NCBI RefSeq assembly: GCF_024679245.1
Contig: NC_090186.1
Span: forward strand, 37,708,946 to 37,772,945
DNA from: Pseudorasbora parva
Taxonomy: Eukaryota; Chordata; Actinopteri; Cypriniformes; Gobionidae
Direction: 5' to 3'
Length of the DNA stretch: 64,000 nucleotides
Below, piece after piece: positions 10,930 through 21,941 of this stretch; position 1 is the stretch's first letter, and each line of letters opens with the position of its first letter. The translations under genes and the position numbers were made by a program. The notes beneath the pieces are model-generated. The model did no database searches. It saw nothing but the letters and a program-made list of their open reading frames with translations, and was not told where the DNA came from.

Positions 10930-11695
10930 AGGGGTACTTCAGCGCTGGGAAGATGAATCTGTATTTAAACTGGGTCATCAATGTAGTAGAAATGTGAAAT
11001 ATTTTTGAATTTGGTGCTTTCTAGACTGAGAAAAGACAGAAAATGTATTTTTGTCTCATGGGGATGAAAGACTACAATTCCCAGAATACTTCGCTGCTCT
11101 GTTAGGCCATTCCCAAAGCCACCAACTTGATTACTGTGACTGAGTTGAAGACACTACAATTAAAAAATGAACGTGTCTGTTAAATATAATGAGTGAGTCA
11201 CCGTGCGAGTATCACAGCACTGAGCACTAACTGCAGGAGTCAGATAAATGAGCTGATGAGCTCGTGATGAGAGCTGAGGTAATCAAGACTGCACTCGTGG
11301 CATACATTCACAACGCGAGTTCCGTCTGGCGCGTTTCAGTTCATGCCTTTGCAAGCTTAACTTTCAAAGAAATGAATTTGAGAAGTTAAAACACTTACAT
11401 TGCTCACCATAGCTCCGTTTAAATGAGTGCCTGTAGCTGCGAGCTGAGCTCTGAGTGTGATCTCCCATCCCCCATGCGCGAGTTCAAAACATGCGGAAAT
11501 GGCTCCCTCTGCTGGCTGTAGTCTTAAGCCTAATTCCAAACATTCCTTCTATGATGCAAAAATCGTCAATTTCCATCATAGGAGGAATTTTTCCAGAAAT
11601 AAAATGCATAAATCTCTTGTCTCAGGGGGATATGAGGGGGGAAAGCACAATCATTTGATTATACTCCAGGGTTTTTGATTATACTCCAGATTTGA
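10926..11695 (+). mobile_element. TTAA element, copy 1 (right end lost)
   Basis: It starts 'ttaaaggggtacttcagcgctgg' and is collinear with 45703-46473 over about 750 bp, including 'gactacaattcccagaat' and 'ctccctctgctggctgtag'. It stops after 'ctccagggttttt' and lacks the right inverted repeat seen in the second copy. A short repeat of 'gattatactccag' (about 11658-11692) marks the broken end. Non-coding. Confidence 0.8.
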
Positions 11696-11945
11696 TTACT
11701 TTTAATTTCCAGCACTGGCACGTATTTTTATCGCTTACCATGGTAGCAAATCTTAGACAGTAGGGATGCGCGATATACCGGTACTGGAAAAATACCGGTA
11801 TATATTTTATTTTAAACGGTACGATATCATGATTTAGCACATTTCGGTATATGCTGCTGTTCCGAAGTTCACCGCTAGATGGCAGCGCGCTACACAAACT
11901 GACCCGAAACAACCGGCAAATGTGACGACAACATAGACGAACAAA

Positions 11946-12086
11946 ATGGACAAAGCAGTCGAATCTCACTCAAGATGCCCAAAACAAATTAATAAAGAGA
12001 GGAGTAGAAGTGACATTTGTAATGACTTTGCTTATAAAACTGATGAAGAGCCATCAAACCTAGCCAAGCATCTGTCACTATCCTGA
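11946..12086 (+). pseudogene. Truncated hAT-type transposase N-terminus
   Basis: ATG at 11946 opens a frame of about 46 codons ending at TGA. It includes KTDEEPSNLAKHL, similar to the SNLxxHL end of BED-type zinc fingers of hAT transposases. No catalytic domain follows, so this is residual coding sequence in a non-autonomous element. Confidence 0.4.
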
Positions 12087-12403
12087 CTTAAGGACTTCTG
12101 AAGAGATCGACAGGTCATTCAAACCATCTCATTTAGACATTTATTTTCTTTTAACACTGATCAACGCACACACACAGCCTAACATAAGATCGAATATCAC
12201 AATCTCCAGCGTTCGTTTCAACCAATGACACTTAGATCTCATTATATTTGCACACGTACTATTACAGTATTTACATCCGCGTTAGACACACCCGCCTGTG
12301 TTTATGTGAATACTCACTAAAGACGGACATTTGTACATAATTCTGTGTATTTGACTGTTTAAGGAAACTTAATGTGTAATGTGCGAGCGTGACTAAGTGA
12401 CAG

Positions 12404-12405
<2 letters not shown>

Positions 12406-12499
<94 letters not shown>
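12406..12499. repeat. (TG)n microsatellite
   Basis: About 47 uninterrupted TG units lie inside the hAT-like element. The minus frame 12271-12702 that crosses it (His-Thr run) is an artefact of the repeat. Confidence 0.97.
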
Positions 12500-12500
<1 letters not shown>

Positions 12501-13168
12501 GTATGAGCTCATATCTCCTGTAACTGTTATTGCGAAATGCTATAAAATGTCTTGCGTGTTCAAATGATTTGCGTTCTCCATCCCGAGACGAGCGTGAAAT
12601 GTTGAATCGGATTATGCAGATCGCTTTAGTGTAGTGCGATGTCTTTTGAAACCAGAAGCAATTTGCTAATTTTGAGAGATTTTTGCTGAACTTATTTCTC
12701 ACAAGAAAGTTTTCAAATGACTGATTTGATGTGATAAGCTTTGCTGATTAATTTACTAATAAACATTTGTGGTTATTTCCCACTTTATAAACTCAAAACT
12801 TGCATAATTGTTCTCATTCGCGTGCAATATACCCGCGCTAATATCAGACCGTATCGTATCGGTACTTCGGTATTAGATTGTGGTACCATACCGAAGCCAA
12901 AATTGTGGTATCGACCCATCCCTATTAGACAGGTTGTAGCCTAAAGCTTGTTCAGCGGGCAATATGGATTGATGTAATTGATGTAATTGCCGATGTGGTG
13001 TGCCACAAATTTAAACAAGATAACCAATCAAAAGCATCAGAATAGCATCACTTTAAACAGCCTTTAAATAGCAGGAGGCATCGTGCATATCAAAAACAGG
13101 CAACCCAACATTAAAATTGTTCAACAAGCTTTTACAGAAATATTCAAACATAACTCCCTTTGTAACTG

Positions 13169-13600
13169 TTAAAGCTACACTGTGTAACTTTTTTAGTTTA
13201 TTCTTAGCTAAAAAGTAACACTTAGTTCTTTCAAAAATATATGTGCTCATTAATGTATAATTACTTCTTTCAAGAAGTAAAGTATTTTCGTAAGTTTATA
13301 ATATGCCATTGAAAATACATACGGGTGAGGGGTTCGAATGCCGGTCGTCATGTTGCCCCTCCATCTTGAAAGTACATTAGCCAAAGAGAGACATACCCGT
13401 AAATTCAAGCTTCGCTTTTCACGTTTTAACACTTGATGGCAGTCATGAACGAGGTTGAACCGGAAGCCATGTTAATCTTGGAATAAATTGGCCACCGTAG
13501 GAGTTAAAACGAAATTGGAATTGAGAGGAACAGAAACTAATATTCACTGGATGGTCATATAACTTTAGATGGGGGAAAATATCACACAGTGTAGCTTTAA
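13169..13600 (+). mobile_element. TTAA MITE, copy 1 of the 'agctacactgtgtaac' family
   Basis: Ends are 'ttaaagctacactgtgtaac' and 'cacacagtgtagctttaa', inverted and TTAA-bounded. The interior matches 18149-18412 in opposite orientation, including 'cggtcg(t/c)catgttgcccctcc'. Length is 432 bp; non-coding. Confidence 0.85.
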
Positions 13601-13716
13601 CATTTTCATAAGTAACTGTAATTTAATTACATTTTTTTTTCTCAGTATAACTGATTAGTTACACTTATTTTGTAATTAAATTATGTAACTCTGTTATTCC
13701 CCAACACTGATCGAGA
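13601..13716. repeat. Right terminus of 'cagtgttgg' DNA element
   Basis: The sequence 'taactgattagttacactta' to 'ttccccaacactg' mirrors the terminus at 9473. It shares 'gtaac'-rich ends with 19262-19376. Confidence 0.45.
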
Positions 13717-13832
13717 CAGTATATCTATATATTCAAGTGGCTGTATATCCACAACCATCTTGTTTTACTTGTTTTGACTGTTGAATGGTTGTGGTTCGCT
13801 ATTGCTGCGATGTCATGTGAGTGAAAAGTAAT

Positions 13833-13860
13833 GCCCATTTTGATTTCATGGGGACTTTAA
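13833..13860 (-). repeat. Orphan TTAA-element terminus, same type as 24130
   Basis: The sequence 'attttgatttcatggggactttaa' is the inverted equivalent of the left end at 24130 ('ttaaagtcctcatgaaatc'). A partner end was not identified nearby. A similar end in plus orientation starts at 63330. Confidence 0.45.
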
Positions 13861-14543
13861 TGTCACCATTGTAATATACAGTACACAATATGTTTTATGT
13901 AATTCAAAGAAAACGTGTATGCACATGTCAAAAAACATGCCTTGATCTACTATAATACATATCTGAAGATGATAAAACACTACTGGGTAACTAATTCAAA
14001 AAATATTATACTTTATCTTCCAGAGCTGAACATTTAGCACTAGTCTATAAAATAATTTTATATACAGTACTGGAGTCTCTTAAAAAAAAAGGCCTGAAGC
14101 CTTTTCATTCGTTTAAAAAAAAGTGTCATAAAACACTACGGCTCTTACACATTTCATTTTCCACCCCCAACATTACTTGAACCAGCATGTGAGAAAATTA
14201 TTTGTTGCAGTTTTAATCTGCCATGACTCTATTTAGGAGTCATTGCATATATTGAGTAACTGAATATAGAGCTTCCATCTAAAGAAAATGACCAATTTTA
14301 TTGGCAGTTATGAGATTTGAACATATCTAGAAGTATAATCAGGTGTGTGTATGTGTGCGCGTGCGTGCGTGTGGTAAACCCTACATTATAGAGACAAAAT
14401 GTTCCCAGAAAGATGGCAATATCATAAATCTTTGTCCTTGTGAGGAATGTTTTGCTCTTCAAACTTACTTAAATTATGTTTTTGAAAATGTAAAAATGCA
14501 AAAGTTTTCTGTCATGGGTAGGTTTATGGGCATGGGTAAGGCG

Positions 14544-14545
<2 letters not shown>
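13861..14545. other. No gene seen
   Basis: AT-rich sequence. The plus frame at 14343-14651 enters the TG repeat and is not a gene. Confidence 0.4.
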
Positions 14546-14634
<89 letters not shown>

Positions 14635-14641
14635 CGTGTGT
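14546..14641. repeat. (TG)n microsatellite
   Basis: A (TG)n run of about 85 bp followed by an interrupted 'tatgcgtgtg'. The three overlapping frames across it are repeat artefacts. Confidence 0.97.
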
Positions 14642-15160
14642 AACTTACTAGTGACCTTTAATTTGGAGCAAGAGGGGAGTGACTTCAGAGATTTCTCACT
14701 TTGCTCACAGCTGTTTGGTCCAGTTTGGGTTTGAGATCTCTTATCTTCCAAGGTTATCCATAGATCATATGGTACGGGGGGGGTGAACATCGCTAAAAAC
14801 TGAGCCACTGTCATGGTACCTAAAACTAAACTGAAAGATAGACCTACCTAGACATCCATCTGAATCATGGTATAGGCCCTAGGAGAGAAAAAAAAGATTC
14901 AGTTTGCCTATAGGTGACAAAACAGCACATTATATCACCAAAAGCAGCCAACACATTATGTGAAGTGACCTTCACACTACTGGTGAGCTATATCCCCTCA
15001 GCGAGGAGTAATGGGGCTTGAGTGCATCCAATCACAACATTGCATTATTAATACTGAACCTCTCCACTGGCAAAATAGCCTTGGATTCACATCCTCCCAC
15101 TAACCATGCCAACACACGCACTCTCCACTTGTCCAATATGTATCCTTTTCACTTTTTTTG
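14642..15160. other. No gene seen
   Basis: No motif was recognised. A seven-base G run occurs at about 14776-14782. Confidence 0.4.
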
Positions 15161-15192
15161 GACTTACTCACTCACTCACTCACTCACTCACA
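15161..15192. repeat. (TCAC)n short tandem repeat
   Basis: About seven TCAC units. Confidence 0.85.
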
Positions 15193-15224
15193 TATATTTA
15201 TGTTTAATAATTTAAAGATATACA

Positions 15225-15400
15225 TTCAGAAGTTTGGGTCCATTCCAGTGATGATTTGATGCTCAAGAAACATTTCTTATTATTATTAATGTTAAAAACT
15301 GATTTTCTGCCTAATAATTATGTGGAAAATGTGATCATTTTTTGTCAGTATTCTGTGATGAATAGAAATTTTAAAGGAACAGCATCACTTTCTTTTAAAA
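15225..15400 (-). repeat. Interspersed DNA-repeat fragment
   Basis: The phrases 'gatttgatgctcaagaaacatttcttattatta' and 'ttctgtgatgaatagaaa' are shared with the very common fish repeat whose terminus is at 7619. Fragment only. Confidence 0.4.
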
Positions 15401-15993
15401 TGTATACAAACAATACAACATTTTGTTAAATACTATGTCCATGTTGATTGGATGTACACCACTAAAGAAACAGACATTGCGCCTATTAGATTCCAACCTA
15501 TTGCTTGTCATGTCATATAAAATTACAGTATTCGAAAATGGTTTGAAACTACTTTTTGGTATTTTTATTATTATGCATGCTGTTTCAGTACCACGTCCTC
15601 AAAATGTTTTGGTGAATAAAGTGAATAAAGTTTAAGAAGAAGTTTTGCAGAAGCTAAAGTTTTGAAATCTCTATGAACGTAATCCTATCAGTATTCCAGG
15701 GAGTTGGGTGGGCAAGCGTGCTTGATCATGGCTTATATGCAGGGTGGGGGTGATCCATCAGATTCCCTGTGAGGCAGAACCAGCGTCCTGCATCTGAGAT
15801 TTACTGCTACTGAGGGCCGGTGGTTATAACTGAACTAAGACGGACAGGGAAATGGTTAGGAGCCTGAGCATAAGCAGTCTTCTGGATGTTGCATGATTTT
15901 CATGAAGTGGCTTTAGATATAATTGTCTTTGACAATGTAGACTGTATCAACGTGTGTTAACTAACATTAGCTAATATAATTAATCTTTTATCA
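15401..15993. other. No gene seen
   Basis: Contains 'gtgaataaagtgaataaag' at about 15613-15632, with no coding context. Nothing else is supportable. Confidence 0.4.
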
Positions 15994-16991
15994 GGGGTCA
16001 GCATGGGCACCCTGACTGGTCTATGCAGCCCCATATGCAACAAACTGCGATGCACTGTGTATCTGACACCTTTCTATCAGAACTCAGAACCTAGGCCAGC
16101 AGCCATATCACCCTGTAGCCCAAGACTGGTTTCCCACTGACGCTAAGCAGGGTTGAGCCTGGTCAGTACCTGGATGGGAGACCTCCTGAGAAAAACTAGG
16201 TTGCTGCTGGTAGAGGTGTTAGTGAGGCCAGCAAAGGGTGCTCACCCTGTTTGAGTCCTACCACCTCAGTGATGGGGACACTATACTGTCAATAAGCACC
16301 GTCCTTCGTTTAAAACGTTAAACTGACGTCCTGACTCTCTGTGGTCATTAAAAATCACAGGATGTCCTCTTCGTAGGGATGAAACAAAATTTGCCCATCA
16401 TGGCCACCTAATTATCCCCATATACTGATTGGTTTAATCACTCCGTCTCCTCTCCACAATAAGCTGGTGTGTGGTGGGCATTCTGGCGCAATATGGCTGC
16501 CGTCGCATCATCCAGGTGGATGCTGCACATTGGTGGTGGTTTGAGGAGATTCCTCCTTCTATTTGTAAAGCGCTTTGAGTGCCTAGAAAAACGCTATATA
16601 AATGTAACAAATTAGTATTATTATAGAACCAGCATTAACTTGAGCAATTTGAGTTACAGTAGCTTGTCTGTTTGATCGGACCACACGGGCCATTCTTCGC
16701 TACTCACGTGCATCAGTGAGCCTTGGCCGCCCATGACCCTTTCACCGGTTCACCTCTTTTCCTTCCTTGGAGCACTTTTGATAGATACTCAACACTGCAG
16801 ACCAGGAACACCCCACAGGAGCTGCAGTTTTGGAGATGCTCTGACCCAGTCGTCTGGCCATTACAATTGCCCTTGTCAAACTTGCTCAAATCCTTACGCT
16901 ACGCTTGCCCATTTCTCCTTCTTCTAACGCATTAACTTTGAGGACAAAATGTTCACTTGCAGCCTAATTTACCCACTAACAGGTGTAATTA
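15994..16991 (-). mobile_element. Tc1-like remnant split by a SINE
   Basis: Segments 15994-16091 and 16626-16991 together give the 5' part of the Tc1 family seen at 1-925, in reverse orientation ('ggtcagcatgggcaccctgactgg', 'gccttggccgcccatgaccc', 'gtgctccaagg' type blocks). They are separated by an intact SINE3. The transposase catalytic half is absent. Confidence 0.8.
16092..16625 (+). mobile_element. SINE3-type retroposon derived from 5S rRNA
   Basis: The 5' part matches 5S rRNA, including 'gctaagcagggttgagcctgg' and 'acctggatgggagacc', which carry the internal polymerase III promoter. The body is unrelated to rRNA. The 3' tail has 'gtaaagcgctttgagtgcc' and 'cgctatataaatgtaa', the LINE-recognised end. 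A short target duplication 'agaacc' flanks it (16086-16091 and 16625-16630). It looks full length. SINE3 was described from zebrafish, which supports a cyprinid source. Confidence 0.9.
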
Positions 16992-18148
16992 CCTAGCTAA
17001 CTTTAATAAAGGTTAATAGACGCTTTAAAAATAAATTGCGCACTAGTTAATGTTTACAAATGAGAACGTATTGTAAAGTGTTAGCGATATAAAACATAAT
17101 TGGATAATAGTGGTGTATATTGAAGGTTTTGGTCTCGGTCTGCAGTAAACTGAATGCAATCTACTATCTGATAATTTATGCAAAGTAAAAGTTCTTACAA
17201 TACCCGTAAGAAGCTGTAATGCTGAGATTACGGTTAAAAGCTGTCCATTTTCAATCCCCGAACTGTCTAAAGTCTTTTATATCCTGGTATTAACCTGTCT
17301 GGCTCAAATTCCAGATAATTGTAACACGAAGAGCACAAAAACCTCAATCAATCTCCCATTGATCGGTAAAGCAGCGAATAAATGGAGCAAAAGGCTAATC
17401 AGATGGTAAGCCTCTGAAAGAAGCCTCTGTCACTTCTTTGTGCTCCTCTTTTGCATTTACTGGCAGAGCAGAGAGTGATACTGACATGACAAACGTTTAG
17501 GACTTTAGGACATCTTCCTGTTGTGTAAATGTCGCTTTGCATTAAAGACGGAAGAAAATTAACTACCCAAACTTAAGACAGCTTTTCCACAGAAGCAGTT
17601 GGATTGTGGTGAGTGTGTGTCCCCTGGTGGTCAACGTCGGAACTGTACATCAAATTCACACAAAAAACAGGGCCTACATCACGGTTTTCACCCCCTCTGA
17701 TAAAATATAATCTAACATAAAATTAACTTAGAATGAAATATTGCTAGCTTTAAATATTTGCACTTTCTTGACCATATCCAGCCTTTAAAATTGTAAAATG
17801 TAAACAGTTTTGACATGAATCAATAAGCCCAATTTCACCATACAACAAAAAGTAATCATTTTTCCCACATTCATTTCAAACTAGTATAAGCATATAGTTT
17901 TGTTTCATTAATAAAGTGGATACTTTGTTTCTTGATTTACCCTGAAAAAATAGAAGTAAAATGTGACAACATGCCCCATAGGTGGGGTAAATGACAGCTT
18001 ACAATGTTACCTGATATAATAATACAAAATAACTTCAAAAAAAGAGTCAAAGGCAAACTAAAATATTTTGTCATTAAAATACAATTATTACCTTTTTCAA
18101 ATAAAACAATGGCCGGCACCACAGCCAACTTTAATAGAGAGTAAATCA
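16992..18148. other. No gene or clear repeat seen
   Basis: Short frames without motifs. The minus frame 17937-18248 runs into the TTAA MITE and is not a gene. Confidence 0.4.
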
Positions 18149-18412
18149 TTAAAGCTACATTGTTTGACATTTTTAGAGACATTTTACGGGTATGTCCCTC
18201 TTTGGCTAATGTACTTTCAAGATGGAGGGGCAACATGGCGACCGGCATTCGAACCTCTCACCCGTATGTATTTTCAATGGCATATTATAAACTTACGAAA
18301 ATACTTTACTACTGAAAGAAGTAAATATTTATTAATGCGCACATATATTTTTGAAAGAACTAAGTGTTTTTAGCTAAGAATAAACTAAAAAAGTTACACA
18401 GTGTAGCTTTAA
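18149..18412 (-). mobile_element. TTAA MITE, copy 2 (inverted relative to 13169)
   Basis: It is TTAA-bounded: left 'ttaaagctacattgtttgac', right 'gttacacagtgtagctttaa'. Its reverse complement follows 13169-13600 closely for about 240 bp, then jumps to the other end, so it is a shorter deletion derivative of the same family. Confidence 0.85.
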
Positions 18413-18439
18413 GAATGATTTCTGTGCCTTTCTTTGTTT

Positions 18440-18603
18440 TTACCAGAAGCAGCAACTCGGCTTTATTATGTTAAGCCCCGCCCACAGACTCTATACACAA
18501 TGTGATTGGCCTGACCAGTGTTTACAGCTCAGAAGTGTATTGAGACTACATTCGTGGCAGATTAGATTTGCTGCCGCTATGGTGCGTCTAGATTTCTAGG
18601 CTA
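18440..18603. mobile_element. Partial copy of the TAGCCTG/CAGGCTA family
   Basis: It shares the terminal 160 bp with 32858-33421 and 54267-54800 ('gtgattggcc', 'gtgcgtctagatttctaggct'). Only the right end is present and the left side is truncated. Confidence 0.75.
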
Positions 18604-18679
18604 TTATCTCCCATGAATATGTGCTTAAATTTGGCGTCATCAAGCTATGCTTTTGTTTTGAATAGGCAACCTCTAGCAG

Positions 18680-18810
<131 letters not shown>

Positions 18811-20556
18811 TGCCATATTTTATTTGTTTTTCCTGATCCCTTGAAAAAGTAGAATGTCACTGAAATTAACCGCAGGCATCTTTTTCACAAACATTGCATT
18901 TTAAAGCTGTGTTGATTATACTTAGGACTAATTTATGGTAAGTTAGAACATTGTTGAGGCCTTTGGGTAAGTCGGGCCACATTAATGTGATGAATAGCAT
19001 TATCTGCTTATTTAAACAGTTTGTTAAACTATTGGTTTGGTATTGTATAGTAGAACTGGATTATCGCAGGTCAGCAGAAAAACCATAGCTAATAAAGTGA
19101 GATTAAATACATGAAGTAATAAAAAAAATAATGTTCACACAGCGCACACAACACCTGTGGACCTACTCGCAATTTCTCTCAACATGTGGACAGGAGAGGT
19201 GTAGGCCTATCAGTCAATAAATGGAAAAACAAAGTAACATGCTTTCCATAATTAAAAATTAATAGATATTTTGTTGTAAATAAAAAAAATGAATGCATTA
19301 CTTTACTTGTTACTTGAAAAAGTAATCTGATTACATAACTCACATTACTTCTAAGGTGTTACCTCAAACATTACTCAGAGTGGCCTCTTTTGAGTTTGGC
19401 CATATAAGGAATACACAGGTTATTTCACTAGATGGCAGCAAATTCCCACAAAATTGTCATCATTTCAGTTTTGAAATCATAATGGAGCAATGTAGTAGGA
19501 TAGTGACTTTACCCATTGAGTGGTTATCCTTAACTGGTTATTTTAGAGTTATTTATTGTTTGTCTTTTGAAACAGATGACATATTAGTGAGCAGATGAAT
19601 ATTCTTGTGTTGTAGTTCAAGGAAGTATTTGTATAAAATAGATACATCAGAGAAATTGCTTTTATTGTCTCTGCTCTAGTATATTTGAACAGTGCATCCT
19701 TGCTTAGATGATCAGTGATTAATGCAGAACTCCAATCAGAAAACACGCAAACAGCTGCTGCCACGGTTATAGATTGCTTGGGGAATTAAAGTGGATTTAC
19801 AGTCATGATTTGGGATTGTGGCGGAGCCGTCATTTACACGTCATCTGGGTAATCAGCTGACTTGAGAGTAATTTGGAGTGATTTTGAGTCTGACACAAAC
19901 CAGATGTGAGTCAGGCGGGGGGGGGGGGGGGGTTTGCAATTGCAAACATGTAATATACCTACTCAGGCTTAATCCAAAGCTCATCTTTGAATTAAGCAGC
20001 CGTGTGTTTCATTTGCAATCTGTACATCACATTTGCAGAACAGCTGCACCAGTTGCTATTAATGCTTGTGTTTGTTAGCTGCCCTTGCATTCCTGTTTAA
20101 ATGCCTTTTGAATGGGTTTGCCTGATAATATTTTTGACAATAGCAAGTTATTCCTTGCTTTGTTCTCATGAAGGCTTTGTTCGTTGTGTTGATAATTTGA
20201 AACCTGTGAAAGCTTTTCAGATGTCTTTGTTAATATTCAGTGTTTGATTAGCTCAGCTATTTAGAGAAACATTCATTTTTTTTGTCTATTATAAAGAGAG
20301 AAATGAATGTTATTTTTGAATCATTAATGGAGTTTGCAAAGCCAGTAATTATTATTGTGGTGTTTTATTGAGTGCGTGATTTAAACAAATCCCCATCCAT
20401 GAATATTACAATTCAGCGCATAACTGGGCATAATTGTTTTTCTAAGCAATCAGATATCAAAACCTTTTTATTATTTTTTTAGTCTTGAAATATCTTTAGT
20501 TTTACGTTTTTAGTTTTCATTTTATCTTTGCTATTGGCTTTTGTGATTTATTTTAT
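18811..20556. other. No gene; one repeat fragment
   Basis: Contains 'gcattactttacttgttacttg' to 'acattacttctaaggtgttac' (19262-19376), a fragment related to the termini at 9473 and 13716. A run of 16 G lies at 19917-19932. No exon-like sequence was recognised. Confidence 0.4.
19917..19932. repeat. G16 homopolymer
   Basis: Sixteen consecutive G on the plus strand. Confidence 0.95.
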
Positions 20557-21941
20557 TTAAAGGTGCACTGTGCAACTTTCCATCCGCTAGAGGGCGCCTA
20601 TTCTAAACAAAGGCGTAGTTTGATGACACCACGTGTGAGCGCAGCATCTTGGGACATGTGGTCTTCACCTCACAGCCGGTGGAAAATTAGCCTGACGTGG
20701 TCATACTCAATTCTAGTCAGAATATGAGTCTGAAATTGCTCCATTGGGCTGTGATTATGGGGCATGTTTCAACCGAACCAGGAAAGACATCAACTGGATA
20801 GACCTACAACCAATCAGAACAACGAAGTGACGAATTGTCAAATGTCAACAGAGCTCAACTGCACTGTTGTGATATATAAGTGCGAATTTTAGTAGGCATC
20901 CTTGCCAAAATAACACACATTTTACCCCCCAAACGCCATTTTTCCCCGGAGAACCCCCCGAGAAGCTATTGTTTAGGGCTAGTAGTTGGCGGGTTTTGTT
21001 ATAAAAACTTGGCAACCCTGTCTGCACGCGAGCTGAAATCAGGCTGGAATACACGATCTTTGCCGGTGTTGTAAAAAATAAATAAAAAATAGTGATACAC
21101 AGAGTACTTACCCAATATGATCATCATTTCTGAGAGAAATTGTGATTGTGAGTGCATATACAAACAAGCTCTCTGTTTAGGATTTGAACAAATATAATCC
21201 AAGCCCCTTTGATGATGTGCATGATTACGTTACTGTTGATCATCTGTTCGTCATCGTCTAAAGCCCGCCCTGATGATTTCATTGGTCCGAACAGTTTCTG
21301 TTCGGGGATAATTACTCCTCTATGGATCAAGGCCAGACCGAACTGCCCGACCTAAAAAAATTGTGGGCAGGGCTAAGTTCGGCTGGCATCCAGGCTAGTG
21401 GAAAATAGGACTCGGGCAGAAATCACGTTCATGAATGCGGTTATTAACGTTACTGTAGTGTGAAGCAGAGCAGGACAGAGTGTTGTGGAGCTGAGCACGG
21501 CTGCTGGAGCGATTATTAGACAAACACGCGGCTCGCGAGTACCGGGACTTTTATTATGACGGGATGGGACACAGTCGCCGGGCGCCCGCACGTCCGCTGT
21601 TTCCGGTCATGATTATGAGGTAATGCAGATCTGTTCATTATATTAGAAACATTTAAGTGTGTTTAAAATTATGTTATGACGTTCCTCTGTGCGTTCGCTC
21701 GGCGCTGCTGTGACGTGTTCACACTGCTAAGAGAAAAGTGCTTCTGCAGAATAAAACTGAGGGTAACGCAGATATGAAGGTTGACAGGCGACTCACTCAA
21801 ACTCAGACCAATTTTCTCAGAATTTACAAATAGTTGGAAACATTTGGGATATTGTAAGTACTCAACTGAACAAAATATATAACACTGGCCTAGTGGTTTT
21901 GGGATATTTTACTGCAAAAATACTACATAGTGCACCTTTAA
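20557..21941 (+). mobile_element. TTAA element carrying a nested insertion
   Basis: The left end 'ttaaaggtgcactgtgcaac' and the right end 'tactacatagtgcacctttaa' are inverted and TTAA-bounded. Of the 1385 bp, 710 bp (20688-21397) is a younger TAGCCTG element. The host element's own sequence is non-coding and includes 'tccgctagagggcgcc'. Confidence 0.8.
20688..21397. mobile_element. TAGCCTG/CAGGCTA element with 9-bp target duplication
   Basis: Terminal inverted repeats TAGCCTG and CAGGCTA are abutted by the perfect 9-bp direct repeat 'gtggaaaat' (20679-20687 and 21398-21406). The interior shares 'ggatagacctacaaccaatcagaacaacg' with the helicase-fragment copies, then diverges. It is nested in the TTAA element 20557-21941. 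A 9-bp duplication fits MULE-like or Merlin-like transposition; the superfamily is left open. Confidence 0.8.

Larger units (their letters stand above)
11761..12924 (+). mobile_element. hAT-like element with perfect 8-bp target duplication
   Basis: The direct repeat 'ttagacag' occurs at 11753-11760 and 12925-12932, exactly abutting inverted ends 'tagggatgcgcgatat' and 'tatcgacccatcccta'. An 8-bp duplication is the hAT hallmark. Internally a short frame from about 11946 begins MDKAVESHSR and contains YKTDEEPSNLAKHLS before a stop, which resembles the zinc-finger N-terminus of hAT transposases. The rest of the transposase is missing. A (TG)n run of about 94 bp lies inside. Confidence 0.8.

Noticed and set aside
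12271..12702. 143-codon minus frame with a His-Thr run
   Set aside because: It is produced by translating the (TG)n repeat and flanks. No domain outside the repeat.
16092..16210. Genuine 5S rRNA gene
   Set aside because: 5S similarity is partial and is followed by a SINE body, a LINE-type tail and flanking duplication, so it is a SINE.
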